From Pseudoalteromonas phenolica (GTDB lineage: Bacteria; Pseudomonadota; Gammaproteobacteria; Enterobacterales; Alteromonadaceae): 64,000 nucleotides of DNA. Both the position numbers and the translations under genes were made by a program. Each line of letters starts with the position of its first letter. The stretch's first letter is position 1. The DNA lies in contig NZ_CP013187.1 of NCBI RefSeq assembly GCF_001444405.1, positions 1,612,001 to 1,676,000 on the forward strand, in the 5' to 3' direction. The notes under the pieces are model-generated. The model was not told the DNA's origin and did not search any database. It saw only the letters and a list, made by a program, of their open reading frames with translations. Of the stretch, positions 57,123 through 64,000 are shown one piece after another.

Positions 57123-57277
57123 ACATTTTTAAACTCTGTAAAAGTAGTCTTATTTTTACGGAAAATTCTCAATTTTAGATTTATAAATTTTCTTTTTTAA
57201 AGAGACAGTTACATCCAAGTATTTTTAATAAGCTTTCAAATTTCAGACATAAAACGTGAATAAATGTAAATGAAATA
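57123..57277. other. AT-rich intergenic region
   Basis: No gene or hairpin stands out between the divergent TIGR03643 gene and the lipase promoter at 57278. It presumably holds the TIGR03643 promoter. Confidence 0.4.
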
Positions 57278-57306
57278 TTGCAAATGTTTATATTTCGATC
57301 TAATAC
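57278..57306 (+). promoter_or_regulatory. Promoter of the lipase-like gene
   Basis: TTGCAA (57278-57283) and TAATAC (57301-57306) are separated by 17 bases. Transcription would start near 57313, exactly at the foot of the first leader hairpin (57315), which gives about 95 bases of untranslated leader. Confidence 0.6.
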
Positions 57307-57312
57307 TCTAAT

Positions 57313-57407
57313 TGCATCTGGACAGATGTCATACCAGATGCCGCACGGGAAACTTTATTTCGGGTACTCGAAATAAGGTTATTTTTGCAAGAAACTTGGA
57401 GGTTGCA
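57313..57407 (+). promoter_or_regulatory. Structured 5' leader with a terminator-like hairpin
   Basis: The predicted leader has hairpin 1 (CATCTGG / CCAGATG, 57315-57340, 12-base loop), a short GC-rich joint (CCGCACGGG) and hairpin 2 (AACTTTATTTCG / CGAAATAAGGTT, 57351-57380, 12 bp, loop GGTACT). Hairpin 2 is followed by ATTTTT like an intrinsic terminator, and only then by the GGAGG ribosome site (57398-57402). This order suits premature-termination control or a riboswitch. It does not match the c-di-GMP-I consensus well. Confidence 0.5.
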
Positions 57408-58469
57408 ATGGGCAATCTGAACACAATGAAAATAACAAGCTTAGTTTTTGCAGTATGGGCTTTAGCATTATCTAATGTTGCAAGTGCAACTAGTTATAAA
57501 ACTGTTTTAATTCACGGTTTTCAACCGCAACAACTGTTGTTCGGCTCGGCAAATACAGTTAGCAGCGATGGCGAAAGCTATTGGGCTGATTACTGGGGCG
57601 CTTTGGCTGACGAAAGAATAGATTGGCCTTCATTTGAGCGTGTAGAAGGTAAAATCGCTACAGATTATGTGTGGCCAAAATTAAAGTCGATGAGTGAGCG
57701 TGGTGTATGTGACCAAGGCTGTGTATTTGTTACACATTCAACAGGTGATTTAGTGGCACGCTATATTATTGATAATCAAGCAAACTGGTTGAATGCTGCA
57801 GGGCTCAAGCCGCTAAATATCATCGCGACATTTGATATCGCAGGTGCTGGTGGTGGTAGTGAATTGGCAGATTTAGCAGTGAATGTGACTCAAGGTGCGA
57901 CATCTTGGAACCCACTTATTGAAGCTGCTTTGCAAGCTTGGTTGGGCGGACCATTAACCGATAAGTTAGGTGTTTTGAACGATCTTAAAGTTAATAATGC
58001 GCGACAATTGGCCGCACTACCGAGCGATCGTGCACCAAGACTTAGATTTGTGGGCGAGGGTGATCTATTTCTAGGTGCAACCAAGCTATTTTTAAAAGGC
58101 AAAGATGATAGCGTAGTAGCTTCACATTCAAGCTGTGGCTCAAGTAAATCGGGAGACTTTGGTAGCTGTTCTTCTAGCATCGCTTTTGATGGGAAGATCT
58201 CATCTCAAGGTGATGCAGTGAAAAGCTTTATGCCAAATCACTATCCAATGCTGATGTCTGATAACTATGATCACTTATCAATCATTCTGAATAAGCAAAA
58301 AGGCAAAGTGACAGCGGCTAATGACGCTTTAAGGCTGGATAATGGCGATACAATTTCATTCTCCACTTACCAAAAAGATTATGGGTTCTGGATTTTTAAA
58401 ACACATTATAAATATGTGAGTCAGTCTGATTCTCAAAGCATGTCAAAGTTAATATACAACACACTCTAA
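57408..58469 (+). CDS. Secreted lipase-like alpha/beta hydrolase
   Basis: The protein is 353 residues from the ATG at 57408 behind GGAGG with a 5-base spacer; the open frame extends upstream only through the structured leader. A signal peptide (MKITSLVFAVWALALSNVAS region) precedes YKTVLIHGFQPQQLL (oxyanion HG). The nucleophile elbow is VFVTHSTGDLVARY (HSTGD, an S-x-G variant), the acid is probably Asp in the RFVGEGDLFL region, and the His is probably His263 or a neighbour in SDNYDHLSII. Resembles class-2 lipases or acyl hydrolases exported by marine bacteria. Confidence 0.8.
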   Translation: MGNLNTMKITSLVFAVWALALSNVASATSYKTVLIHGFQPQQLLFGSANTVSSDGESYWADYWGALADERIDWPSFERVEGKIATDYVWPKLKSMSERGVCDQGCVFVTHSTGDLVARYIIDNQANWLNAAGLKPLNIIATFDIAGAGGGSELADLAVNVTQGATSWNPLIEAALQAWLGGPLTDKLGVLNDLKVNNARQLAALPSDRAPRLRFVGEGDLFLGATKLFLKGKDDSVVASHSSCGSSKSGDFGSCSSSIAFDGKISSQGDAVKSFMPNHYPMLMSDNYDHLSIILNKQKGKVTAANDALRLDNGDTISFSTYQKDYGFWIFKTHYKYVSQSDSQSMSKLIYNTL

Positions 58470-58493
58470 GATTTAAAATTAAGTAATGTTATT

Positions 58494-58518
58494 AAGGCCG
58501 TAAATTTTTTACGGCCTT
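58494..58518 (+). terminator. Hairpin between the lipase-like gene and its neighbour
   Basis: AAGGCCGTAAA pairs perfectly with TTTACGGCCTT around a TTT loop. There is no T run after it, and the next start codon lies 14 bases downstream, so it may protect the lipase mRNA 3' end or control translation of the next gene more than terminate. Confidence 0.6.
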
Positions 58519-58532
58519 ATATGGTTGATACT

Positions 58533-59582
58533 ATGAAGAAGAATAAAATTATTATTGGGCTAGTAATTTTTGGATGTATAAGTATTTGGTACTTCTCTGG
58601 CTCAATACAAAACAACGTTAATGAAAAAAATACTGAGTTAAAAACTGCGCATATTCCCAATCAAGATGAGAGTGTTTCGTCCACGCAAGAGTTTGAAAAG
58701 AAAACAGAGAAGCCCACGCCAATAAGCTTTGAACAACCAGTTGTTGATTCGGCAAAAATTATTGCAATAAAATACAAGCAAAGTTTGAATTATCCACCTT
58801 ATTCTCAACCGTTATCTTTAAATGATTTTAGTTTATTAAATCCAAATTATTTCGAGCCTATTACTATGGTCACGCAAGATAGCAATGTGACAATATCCAT
58901 GGCGCTTGAGAAATATCATTTTGTTGCACCAGAGCCTATTAAGGTTAGAGTGTCTGGAGCTGAAATTTATGCTGCTAAAATAAAAGTGCAAGATACAGAT
59001 ACGCGAAAGACTATATCAAATTCAACTATGCAGTATTCAGAAGGTGGGTACGTAGCAGAAATAAAAGGTGACAGTGATTACCCAATAGACTTACAAATCA
59101 CAGTGCTAGCTAATGTAAATGGTGATGATATCCCTTTAGTGGCGCAAGTTAAGTACAATCAAAAAAGTGCCATAGTGACAGGTGTCAAAGAGCCTTATGT
59201 AGATGGTAGCGATCTAGCGTTTCCAGTAAGCGTTAAAGTAGAGAAAGCAGGCCTTTATAGATTAAGAGCTAACTTATTTTCAGCCCAGCAGCCTATAGCT
59301 TCATTGGTTTCGCAGGCAAGGTTAGAAACAGGGCAAAAGCAAATCATTTTAAAAGCACATCAAAGTATTGTTCCTAATGTTGATTCATTTGAGCTGAGTA
59401 CATTTACAATTGAAAAACGTTCAACACACCCATCAGAGCCATCTCGTTTCGGAAGCTCAGCAATTGATACACTCTCATTTGAGAATGTAGACACTTCTTC
59501 ACTTAATAGAACAGCTTACGTACCATCCGACAATGAGAAAAAGCGCTTGTCCTTTTTGCAAAATTTGGCCAAAACAAATTAG
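58533..59582 (+). CDS. Membrane-anchored protein of unknown function behind the lipase gene
   Basis: The protein is 349 residues from the ATG at 58533 (an ATG four codons earlier is possible; neither has a good ribosome site). An N-terminal anchor (KNKIIIGLVIFGCISIWYFS) is followed by a polar linker and a beta-rich periplasmic part (SNVTISMALEKYHFVAPEPI, DSDYPIDLQITVLANVNGDD, GLYRLRANLFSAQQ). Anchor, linker and position after a secreted lipase recall lipase-specific foldases, but the foldase RxxFDY motif is absent. Its role is unknown. Confidence 0.65.
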   Translation: MKKNKIIIGLVIFGCISIWYFSGSIQNNVNEKNTELKTAHIPNQDESVSSTQEFEKKTEKPTPISFEQPVVDSAKIIAIKYKQSLNYPPYSQPLSLNDFSLLNPNYFEPITMVTQDSNVTISMALEKYHFVAPEPIKVRVSGAEIYAAKIKVQDTDTRKTISNSTMQYSEGGYVAEIKGDSDYPIDLQITVLANVNGDDIPLVAQVKYNQKSAIVTGVKEPYVDGSDLAFPVSVKVEKAGLYRLRANLFSAQQPIASLVSQARLETGQKQIILKAHQSIVPNVDSFELSTFTIEKRSTHPSEPSRFGSSAIDTLSFENVDTSSLNRTAYVPSDNEKKRLSFLQNLAKTN

Positions 59583-60331
59583 TTGCTAGTTAAGTAATTC
59601 ATCACGATGGAATCAATATCAGTTTTTAGTGTTTCAATTGCCGAGTTTATTTTAGTAACTTCACTTTCGTCGAAGGCTTGGTGGCTAAGCAAAAGATGAA
59701 CAGGGTTGTCATGTACAACATATGGCCAAACATTTAAATTTGAATATCCAAGAGATGTCTTGTAGTAGTGTGCACTGATAATGTCGTCGATGATAAAGTC
59801 TACTCTTTCTTTCATAAGCATTTCGATACGACTATTTGCGCTTGCTAAACTAACAAACTGATCTTTATGTTTTTGCTTATTCATCAATTGGTTTAATTCT
59901 GCGCCATAGTATGACCCAATACTTAGACCAATTGTTTTATCTTGACTGACAAGCTGTTCTAAGCTGGGTAGAGTGGTAGGTTTTTTAAGCGAGAGAAGAC
60001 GCATTTTTTCATCACGATAGCTTTTTGAGAAAGTACCATATTTTAATCTGTATTGTGTAAAACTTGTCATTGTTGAAACATCTATCTCGCCCTTACTCAT
60101 TTCCTCAAATGTTCTAGCACTAGAAGGTAATCTCACAAACTTGAAGCACATATTAGCTTCACCAAAAATTAATTTTACAATTTCCACATCAAGGCCAGCA
60201 GCGCCTTCAGAATCAAATACGGTCAGAGGTGGCCAACTAGACACAACGCCAATTTTTTTACAGTTTTGTGCAAGTATAGAGCATGAAAAGAATAGGAAGA
60301 ATAAGCAAAGTAGAGTCGTAAAACGTCTCAT
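59579..60331 (-). CDS. Periplasmic solute-binding protein, SBP_bac_3-like
   Basis: The protein is 250 residues from the ATG at 60331, giving a compact signal peptide (MRRFTTLLCLFFLFFSCSIL); ATGs at 60343 and 60346 are alternatives. KKIGVVSSWPPLTVFDSEGA and AGLDVEIVKLIFGEANMCFK are the typical family-3 opening, and FEEMSKGEIDVSTMTSFTQY and RVDFIIDDIISAHYYK line the ligand cleft. No ABC transporter is adjacent. Its stop overlaps the stop of the convergent gene by 4 bases. Confidence 0.85.
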   Translation of the reverse strand: MRRFTTLLCLFFLFFSCSILAQNCKKIGVVSSWPPLTVFDSEGAAGLDVEIVKLIFGEANMCFKFVRLPSSARTFEEMSKGEIDVSTMTSFTQYRLKYGTFSKSYRDEKMRLLSLKKPTTLPSLEQLVSQDKTIGLSIGSYYGAELNQLMNKQKHKDQFVSLASANSRIEMLMKERVDFIIDDIISAHYYKTSLGYSNLNVWPYVVHDNPVHLLLSHQAFDESEVTKINSAIETLKTDIDSIVMNYLTSN

Positions 60332-60552
60332 TGAGAACACCATCATCAACTTTTATTTAAGCATAGAGCAAATACCACCGAACTGAAGTTTATCTCACAA
60401 CATTTTTAACTTGAACTTTACTTTTATTTCAATATTCAATTCCCTGAAAAGGGTAATCTCAATTTAAATTAGATATAATTACATATAAGGCTTTATTTTT
60501 ATTGCTAATAATTTTATTGCGATTATTTGGACTTTTAATAACTGAGGATAAT

Positions 60553-61392
60553 ATGAAATTTAATACATTCTGTGCTGTGGGAGTTCTTACTTCAATTTCT
60601 TTTGGTGCCATTGCAAATGTTTCTGATAAAGTGATTGCCGAGCAGCGAATGAATCTTGCTAAAAATACAGAGGGTAAAGGTTTTGGTCCCCAATCTCCGC
60701 GTGACATTGATACTTTAGAAGGCGAAAACAACATTGCTTTTAATGCTGCGCCTTCTCATAAAGAAATGAACTTGTGTAACATCCACTTCCATAAAAATGC
60801 TGAGCATAAAGGCGGCGAATTCACTAAATATGCTGGTAATGGTAACGGTAAAGGTTTTGAAACTGGATTTGTTTATAACGGTGAACTTTCGAAGAAAGAG
60901 CTAAAAGCAGTTAAAGGCCAAATTTGTCCTTCTAAAACGGGTGGTCTATTCCCGGGCGACACCATTGAACTTCACTACGTTCATACAACAGCACAAGTAA
61001 AACCAGGCCCAACACTAGGTGCTTGTTTGAGCGACTCAATTGCTAACCCGCAATTACGAGTAGAAGCGCAAGTGTATGTACTTGTAAGTGACAAAAATGC
61101 ATTAGATTTTGCTGATTTAACTCAGTTTGGTAAGCAAAATGGTTATTATCAGGCACTTAATATTCCAAATTTTACTGGTGCACCAGTTCAATATGCAGGC
61201 TCGACGACAGGTCCTAGTTACAATGAAAAAGGTTCACCCTTACAGGTGAGCTGGAGTGTTCGCCCACGTGTCGCTAAAGTGAATATTGAATCAGTCGGGC
61301 TGTGGTGTAAAGACAATGCATTCAATGAAGATCACGCTCATGGTGTGCGTAACTTAGTAGTTAATCCTGCGCTTATTTCAGATATAGAATAA
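60553..61392 (+). CDS. Delta-class carbonic anhydrase family protein
   Basis: The protein is 279 residues from the ATG at 60553 (GAGGA 5 bases upstream). A signal peptide (MKFNTFCAVGVLTSISFGAI region) precedes the mature chain. NLCNIHFHKNAEHKGGEFTK holds the HFH pair and neighbouring His that fit the delta-CA zinc site, and a conserved Cys-rich pattern (QICPSK, GACLSD, GLWCKDN) suggests disulfides. It would hydrate CO2 in the periplasm. Family assignment rests on recognition of these blocks. A strong terminator follows. Confidence 0.85.
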   Translation: MKFNTFCAVGVLTSISFGAIANVSDKVIAEQRMNLAKNTEGKGFGPQSPRDIDTLEGENNIAFNAAPSHKEMNLCNIHFHKNAEHKGGEFTKYAGNGNGKGFETGFVYNGELSKKELKAVKGQICPSKTGGLFPGDTIELHYVHTTAQVKPGPTLGACLSDSIANPQLRVEAQVYVLVSDKNALDFADLTQFGKQNGYYQALNIPNFTGAPVQYAGSTTGPSYNEKGSPLQVSWSVRPRVAKVNIESVGLWCKDNAFNEDHAHGVRNLVVNPALISDIE

Positions 61393-61412
61393 GGTAGAAT
61401 GAAAAATAATAG

Positions 61413-61441
61413 AAAAAGGAGTACTAGCTGTACTCCTTTTT
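61413..61441. terminator. Bidirectional terminator between carbonic anhydrase and htpX
   Basis: AAAAAGGAGTAC pairs with GTACTCCTTTTT around TAGCT. It lies between two convergent genes, with T runs usable in both directions. Confidence 0.92.
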
Positions 61442-61455
61442 TAATGAATTGATGC

Positions 61456-62322
61456 TTATTTTAATGCATTAATACGTTGTTCAAGTGGTGGGTGAGACGC
61501 GAACATATCAGCTATGCTTTTTCCTGATGCAATACCAAATGCCATCATAGAACCTTCAAGCTGTGATTCATGGTTGTTACGCAGGCGCTCAAGTGCTGCT
61601 CGCATCTTATGCGCACCAACTAATTGTGCAGCACCACTGTCTGCAGCAAATTCACGTTTACGGCTAAAGTAGGCAACTACAACCGACGCTAAAATGCCGA
61701 AAATCACTTGGAAAATCATATCAAAAATGAAATAAGTCCAACTTCCACCACTGTTTTCACCTTCTTCATCGCTGTTTAAAAAGTTATCAACGATGCCTGC
61801 AAGTACTTTAGAGATGAAGATAACAAAGGTATTTACAACACCTTGTATCAAAGTCAGGGTAACCATATCGCCATTAGCAACGTGAGACACTTCATGTGCT
61901 AGAACGGCTTCAGCTTCGTCACGTGTCATGTTATGCATGAGCCCTGTACTTACAGCAACTAGGCTATTGTTTTTACTTGGTCCAGTTGCAAACGCATTCA
62001 TTTCTGGGCTGTCGTAAATTGCCACTTCAGGCATTTTTATACCTACTTGCTCCGCTTGACGCGCAACCGTTGTCATTAACCAATGTTCAATTTCATTTCT
62101 TGGTTGCTCAATGACATAAGCGCCAGTGGACTTCTTGGCCATCCATTTCGACATGAATAGTGAAATGAATGCACCACCAAAGCCAAAAACTGTAGATATC
62201 ATTAAAATACCACCAAGGCTTCGGTTACTAATACCAAAGACACTCATCAAGATGGATAAGACTAAACCTAACACGATCATCACCGCTAGGTTTGTAATTA
62301 AAAACAACACGACTCGTTTCAT
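61456..62322 (-). CDS. htpX: Membrane metalloprotease HtpX
   Basis: The protein is 288 residues from the ATG at 62322, which has GAGGGG 4 bases upstream; the eight-codon extension adds nothing. Two N-terminal transmembrane helices (residues 4-28, 38-58), MSKWMAKKSTGAYVIEQPRN, the zinc motif HEVSH at 143-147 and later FSRKREFAADSGAAQLVGAH with the third ligand Glu; two more helices lie between. It degrades misfolded inner-membrane proteins together with FtsH. Length and motifs match the family throughout. Confidence 0.96.
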   Translation of the reverse strand: MKRVVLFLITNLAVMIVLGLVLSILMSVFGISNRSLGGILMISTVFGFGGAFISLFMSKWMAKKSTGAYVIEQPRNEIEHWLMTTVARQAEQVGIKMPEVAIYDSPEMNAFATGPSKNNSLVAVSTGLMHNMTRDEAEAVLAHEVSHVANGDMVTLTLIQGVVNTFVIFISKVLAGIVDNFLNSDEEGENSGGSWTYFIFDMIFQVIFGILASVVVAYFSRKREFAADSGAAQLVGAHKMRAALERLRNNHESQLEGSMMAFGIASGKSIADMFASHPPLEQRINALK

Positions 62323-62546
62323 AAGACCCCTCGAAAATAAAGCCAATCAGTAATTTGTGCGAATATTTGTTTTAAAGTTCAATATTTATCAATATATGGG
62401 CGAAATGTTTCGTTTAAATAGTTTCAAACAAAAATTTGGGTTTGTTGATACCTAAATACGTTAATCTTGTGGTTTGGGTTTGAAATAGTGCGGCTATGAA
62501 GCAGCCAGGATAAAATCCTAGCTGCTTATGGTGAGGTTTAGGATAG

Positions 62547-63986
62547 TTAAAGTCGTTTCATAAGTTGATTTACTTTTGCGATAACAGGCCAAGCTGAAGA
62601 CTCATAATTACCCAACACAACTAAGATATAGCCTTTTTCTTTATACATATTTAAACGAGCGGTCATACCAAGGTGCTGGCCGTTATGACCAATAATGGTA
62701 TTTTCTTCGTCGCCTCTTATTGAAAAGCCATATCCCCAGTTATTAGCATTAAGCTCGGGTTTTGCACTTAGTGCTTGTTGAGCGAGAGATTTGCTTATTA
62801 ATTTCCCATTTTGCAGTGCAATCGCAAATTTATGTAGATCTGACACTGTAGAGTAGCCTCCACCAGCCGGGCCTCCTTTTACAGACTGAAACATTAAATT
62901 CTCGGTGATTTGGCCGGTTTCTACTGAAAACCAATAGTTTCTTGCCGTATTCTTAACGGGCACGTCTAAGTCAAAACTGCCACTATTGCGCATATCTGCT
63001 TTGGCATAAACGTGTTTATTAATGTAGTCGAAGTAGCTTTCACCGGTCACATTTTCGATGATTTTCCCAAGCAGCATCATGCCATTATTGCTATATCTCC
63101 ATCTTGAACCGGGTTCAAAGGTCGTATCAATGGAAGGAAGTAGGGGGATTATATCTTTTAATGAACGGACTTTATTTTGAATTGCATTAAATCCTTCTCC
63201 ATTACCGATCCCCGATGTATGACTCAGCAAATGTTTAATTTTAATTTTCGAGAAATCTCCCTCACCTAAGAGGCGAGAGTCAATGTACTTTGTCATTGGG
63301 TCATCTAGTGACATTTTACCTTGTTGAACTAGCTGCAAAATAGCAATACTGGTAAACATCTTGTTCATAGAGCCAATTTGAAATTTCGTATTTAAATTAT
63401 TTGGCACATCGTAACGTCTCGAAGCTAAACCATGCGCAGCAGAAAAAAGTACTTTGTCACCTTTAGCGAGTAAAATAGCACCCGAGAACGCGCCATTATT
63501 CGCCAGTCTGGTACTGTAGCTTTTAACTTCTTCAACAAATCTATCATCTGATAATTTAGAAAGATGAGAGGTATCTTTTGGATTTTCCCCAATATACCAA
63601 CCTGTAATAGCATGCTTTTGCTCATTATTGAAATAGATCACCATGCGATATTGCATATCAATGTTTTTAGAATAAACCGTACTAATATGCTGCAAGCCGT
63701 TGTCTGTTTTTTCTAATTTAGAATCTAAGACTTCTAAATTGCCAAGGTAAAGTGCTTTATTCATTGAATAGCCAACATACCTGTCTTTACCTGTTCCCTC
63801 CCACCGTGAAAGCGCATCTTTTGAGAATTGAGAAACAACAAAGTTTTCTATGTTAGACAGTTTTTGAGAATTCAGAGCGGTTAAAAAAGTATCTGCTAAT
63901 TTATTATGATTAAGGGTATTTTCAGCTGCAAATGAGCCGTTGCTAGCAAATGCTAACAGAGAAAGAGCAATAAAAGTTCGCTTCAT
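62547..63986 (-). CDS. Secreted serine hydrolase, class C beta-lactamase family
   Basis: The protein is 479 residues with a signal peptide (MKRTFIALSLLAFASNGSFA). Residues 22-140 form an extra N-terminal NTF2-like region (YRMVIYFNNEQKHAITGWYI). Residues 160-479 form the beta-lactamase-like domain: SMNK (206-209) gives the nucleophile and general base, YSN (298-300) the second motif and IGHNGQHLGM the third (HxG). Such enzymes are usually esterases or D-amino-peptidases, not resistance genes. AAGGA lies 7 bases before the ATG. Confidence 0.92.
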   Translation of the reverse strand: MKRTFIALSLLAFASNGSFAAENTLNHNKLADTFLTALNSQKLSNIENFVVSQFSKDALSRWEGTGKDRYVGYSMNKALYLGNLEVLDSKLEKTDNGLQHISTVYSKNIDMQYRMVIYFNNEQKHAITGWYIGENPKDTSHLSKLSDDRFVEEVKSYSTRLANNGAFSGAILLAKGDKVLFSAAHGLASRRYDVPNNLNTKFQIGSMNKMFTSIAILQLVQQGKMSLDDPMTKYIDSRLLGEGDFSKIKIKHLLSHTSGIGNGEGFNAIQNKVRSLKDIIPLLPSIDTTFEPGSRWRYSNNGMMLLGKIIENVTGESYFDYINKHVYAKADMRNSGSFDLDVPVKNTARNYWFSVETGQITENLMFQSVKGGPAGGGYSTVSDLHKFAIALQNGKLISKSLAQQALSAKPELNANNWGYGFSIRGDEENTIIGHNGQHLGMTARLNMYKEKGYILVVLGNYESSAWPVIAKVNQLMKRL

Positions 63987-64000
63987 GTTGTATTCCTTTT

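Noticed and set aside
56881..57132. 83-codon plus-strand frame opposite the TIGR03643 gene
   Set aside because: The minus frame shows recognisable family blocks; the plus frame shows none.
57313..57407. c-di-GMP-I (GEMM) riboswitch before the lipase gene
   Set aside because: Only GCACGGGAAAC resembles the consensus; the GCAAAGCC half and the tetraloop receptor are missing. Kept only as an unclassified structured leader.
62323..62546. Heat-shock sigma-32 promoter before htpX
   Set aside because: A GCCCATATA -10-like word exists on the minus strand, but the nearest TTGAAA lies 20 bases upstream, too far for the usual spacing.
62547..63986. Beta-lactamase resistance gene
   Set aside because: Motifs place it in the broad class C/esterase group, but the protein has an extra N-terminal domain and lacks features that separate true lactamases; antibiotic resistance cannot be claimed.

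Overview
The window looks like chromosome of a marine gammaproteobacterium of the Alteromonadales, most likely Pseudoalteromonas. I infer this from the 16S sequence (recognised by eye, not searched), the low GC content, many secreted peptidases and lipoproteins, large TonB and RND proteins, and the gene families present. I see no phage, plasmid, integrase, transposase or CRISPR array.

Layout. 1-5.0 kb: tail of a phosphodiesterase gene, a tiny secreted peptide, a lipoprotein prolyl oligopeptidase, a DUF3718 protein and an alanine/glycine:cation symporter. 5.1-10.5 kb: a complete rRNA operon (two promoters, 16S, spacer without tRNA, 23S, 5S, terminator). 10.5-11.2 kb: a gene-free patch of palindromic repeats holding a decayed 5S 3' end and a second terminator; one copy of the repeat also sits inside the 23S-5S spacer. 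11.2-22.8 kb: a lipocalin-like protein, a FadR-type regulator, an ABC/PH-domain operon, an M2 peptidase, a small lipoprotein, an RND efflux pair, a YkgJ-like protein and an SDR reductase.

22.9-34.5 kb is the most coherent functional block. A double-glycine, cysteine-containing mini-peptide and a TPR protein come first. They are followed by a TonB-dependent receptor, a DUF5690/MFS-like transporter, phosphonoacetaldehyde hydrolase (phnX) and a DAO-family FAD oxidoreductase. A GntR/UTRA regulator and 2-aminoethylphosphonate transaminase (phnW) lie downstream. Matching HutC-type palindromes (TCTGGACTAGACCAGA and its relative) precede both the receptor and phnW, so I infer one 2-aminoethylphosphonate (AEP) uptake and catabolism regulon. 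A periplasmic binding protein gene inside the block is broken by one in-frame stop.

34.5-47.6 kb: periplasmic solute-binding protein, EAL protein, ferredoxin-reductase/desaturase pair, pirin/azoreductase divergent pair, SMR and EamA transporters, acetyltransferase/YbjQ pair, HxlR regulator with divergent NTF2-like target, and a methyl-accepting chemotaxis protein. 47.8-52.1 kb: cytochrome b561/heme-binding fusion, DUF1566-type protein and a purple-acid-phosphatase-like enzyme with two PPC domains. 52.1-64 kb: alpha/beta hydrolase, MerR-methyltransferase fusion, DUF924 protein, LRR-protein kinase, small isomerase, TIGR03643 protein, secreted lipase-like protein behind a structured 5' leader, its unknown neighbour, another solute-binding protein, delta-class carbonic anhydrase, HtpX protease and a class-C beta-lactamase-like serine hydrolase.

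Functional names come from motif recognition and family knowledge; no database search was run.
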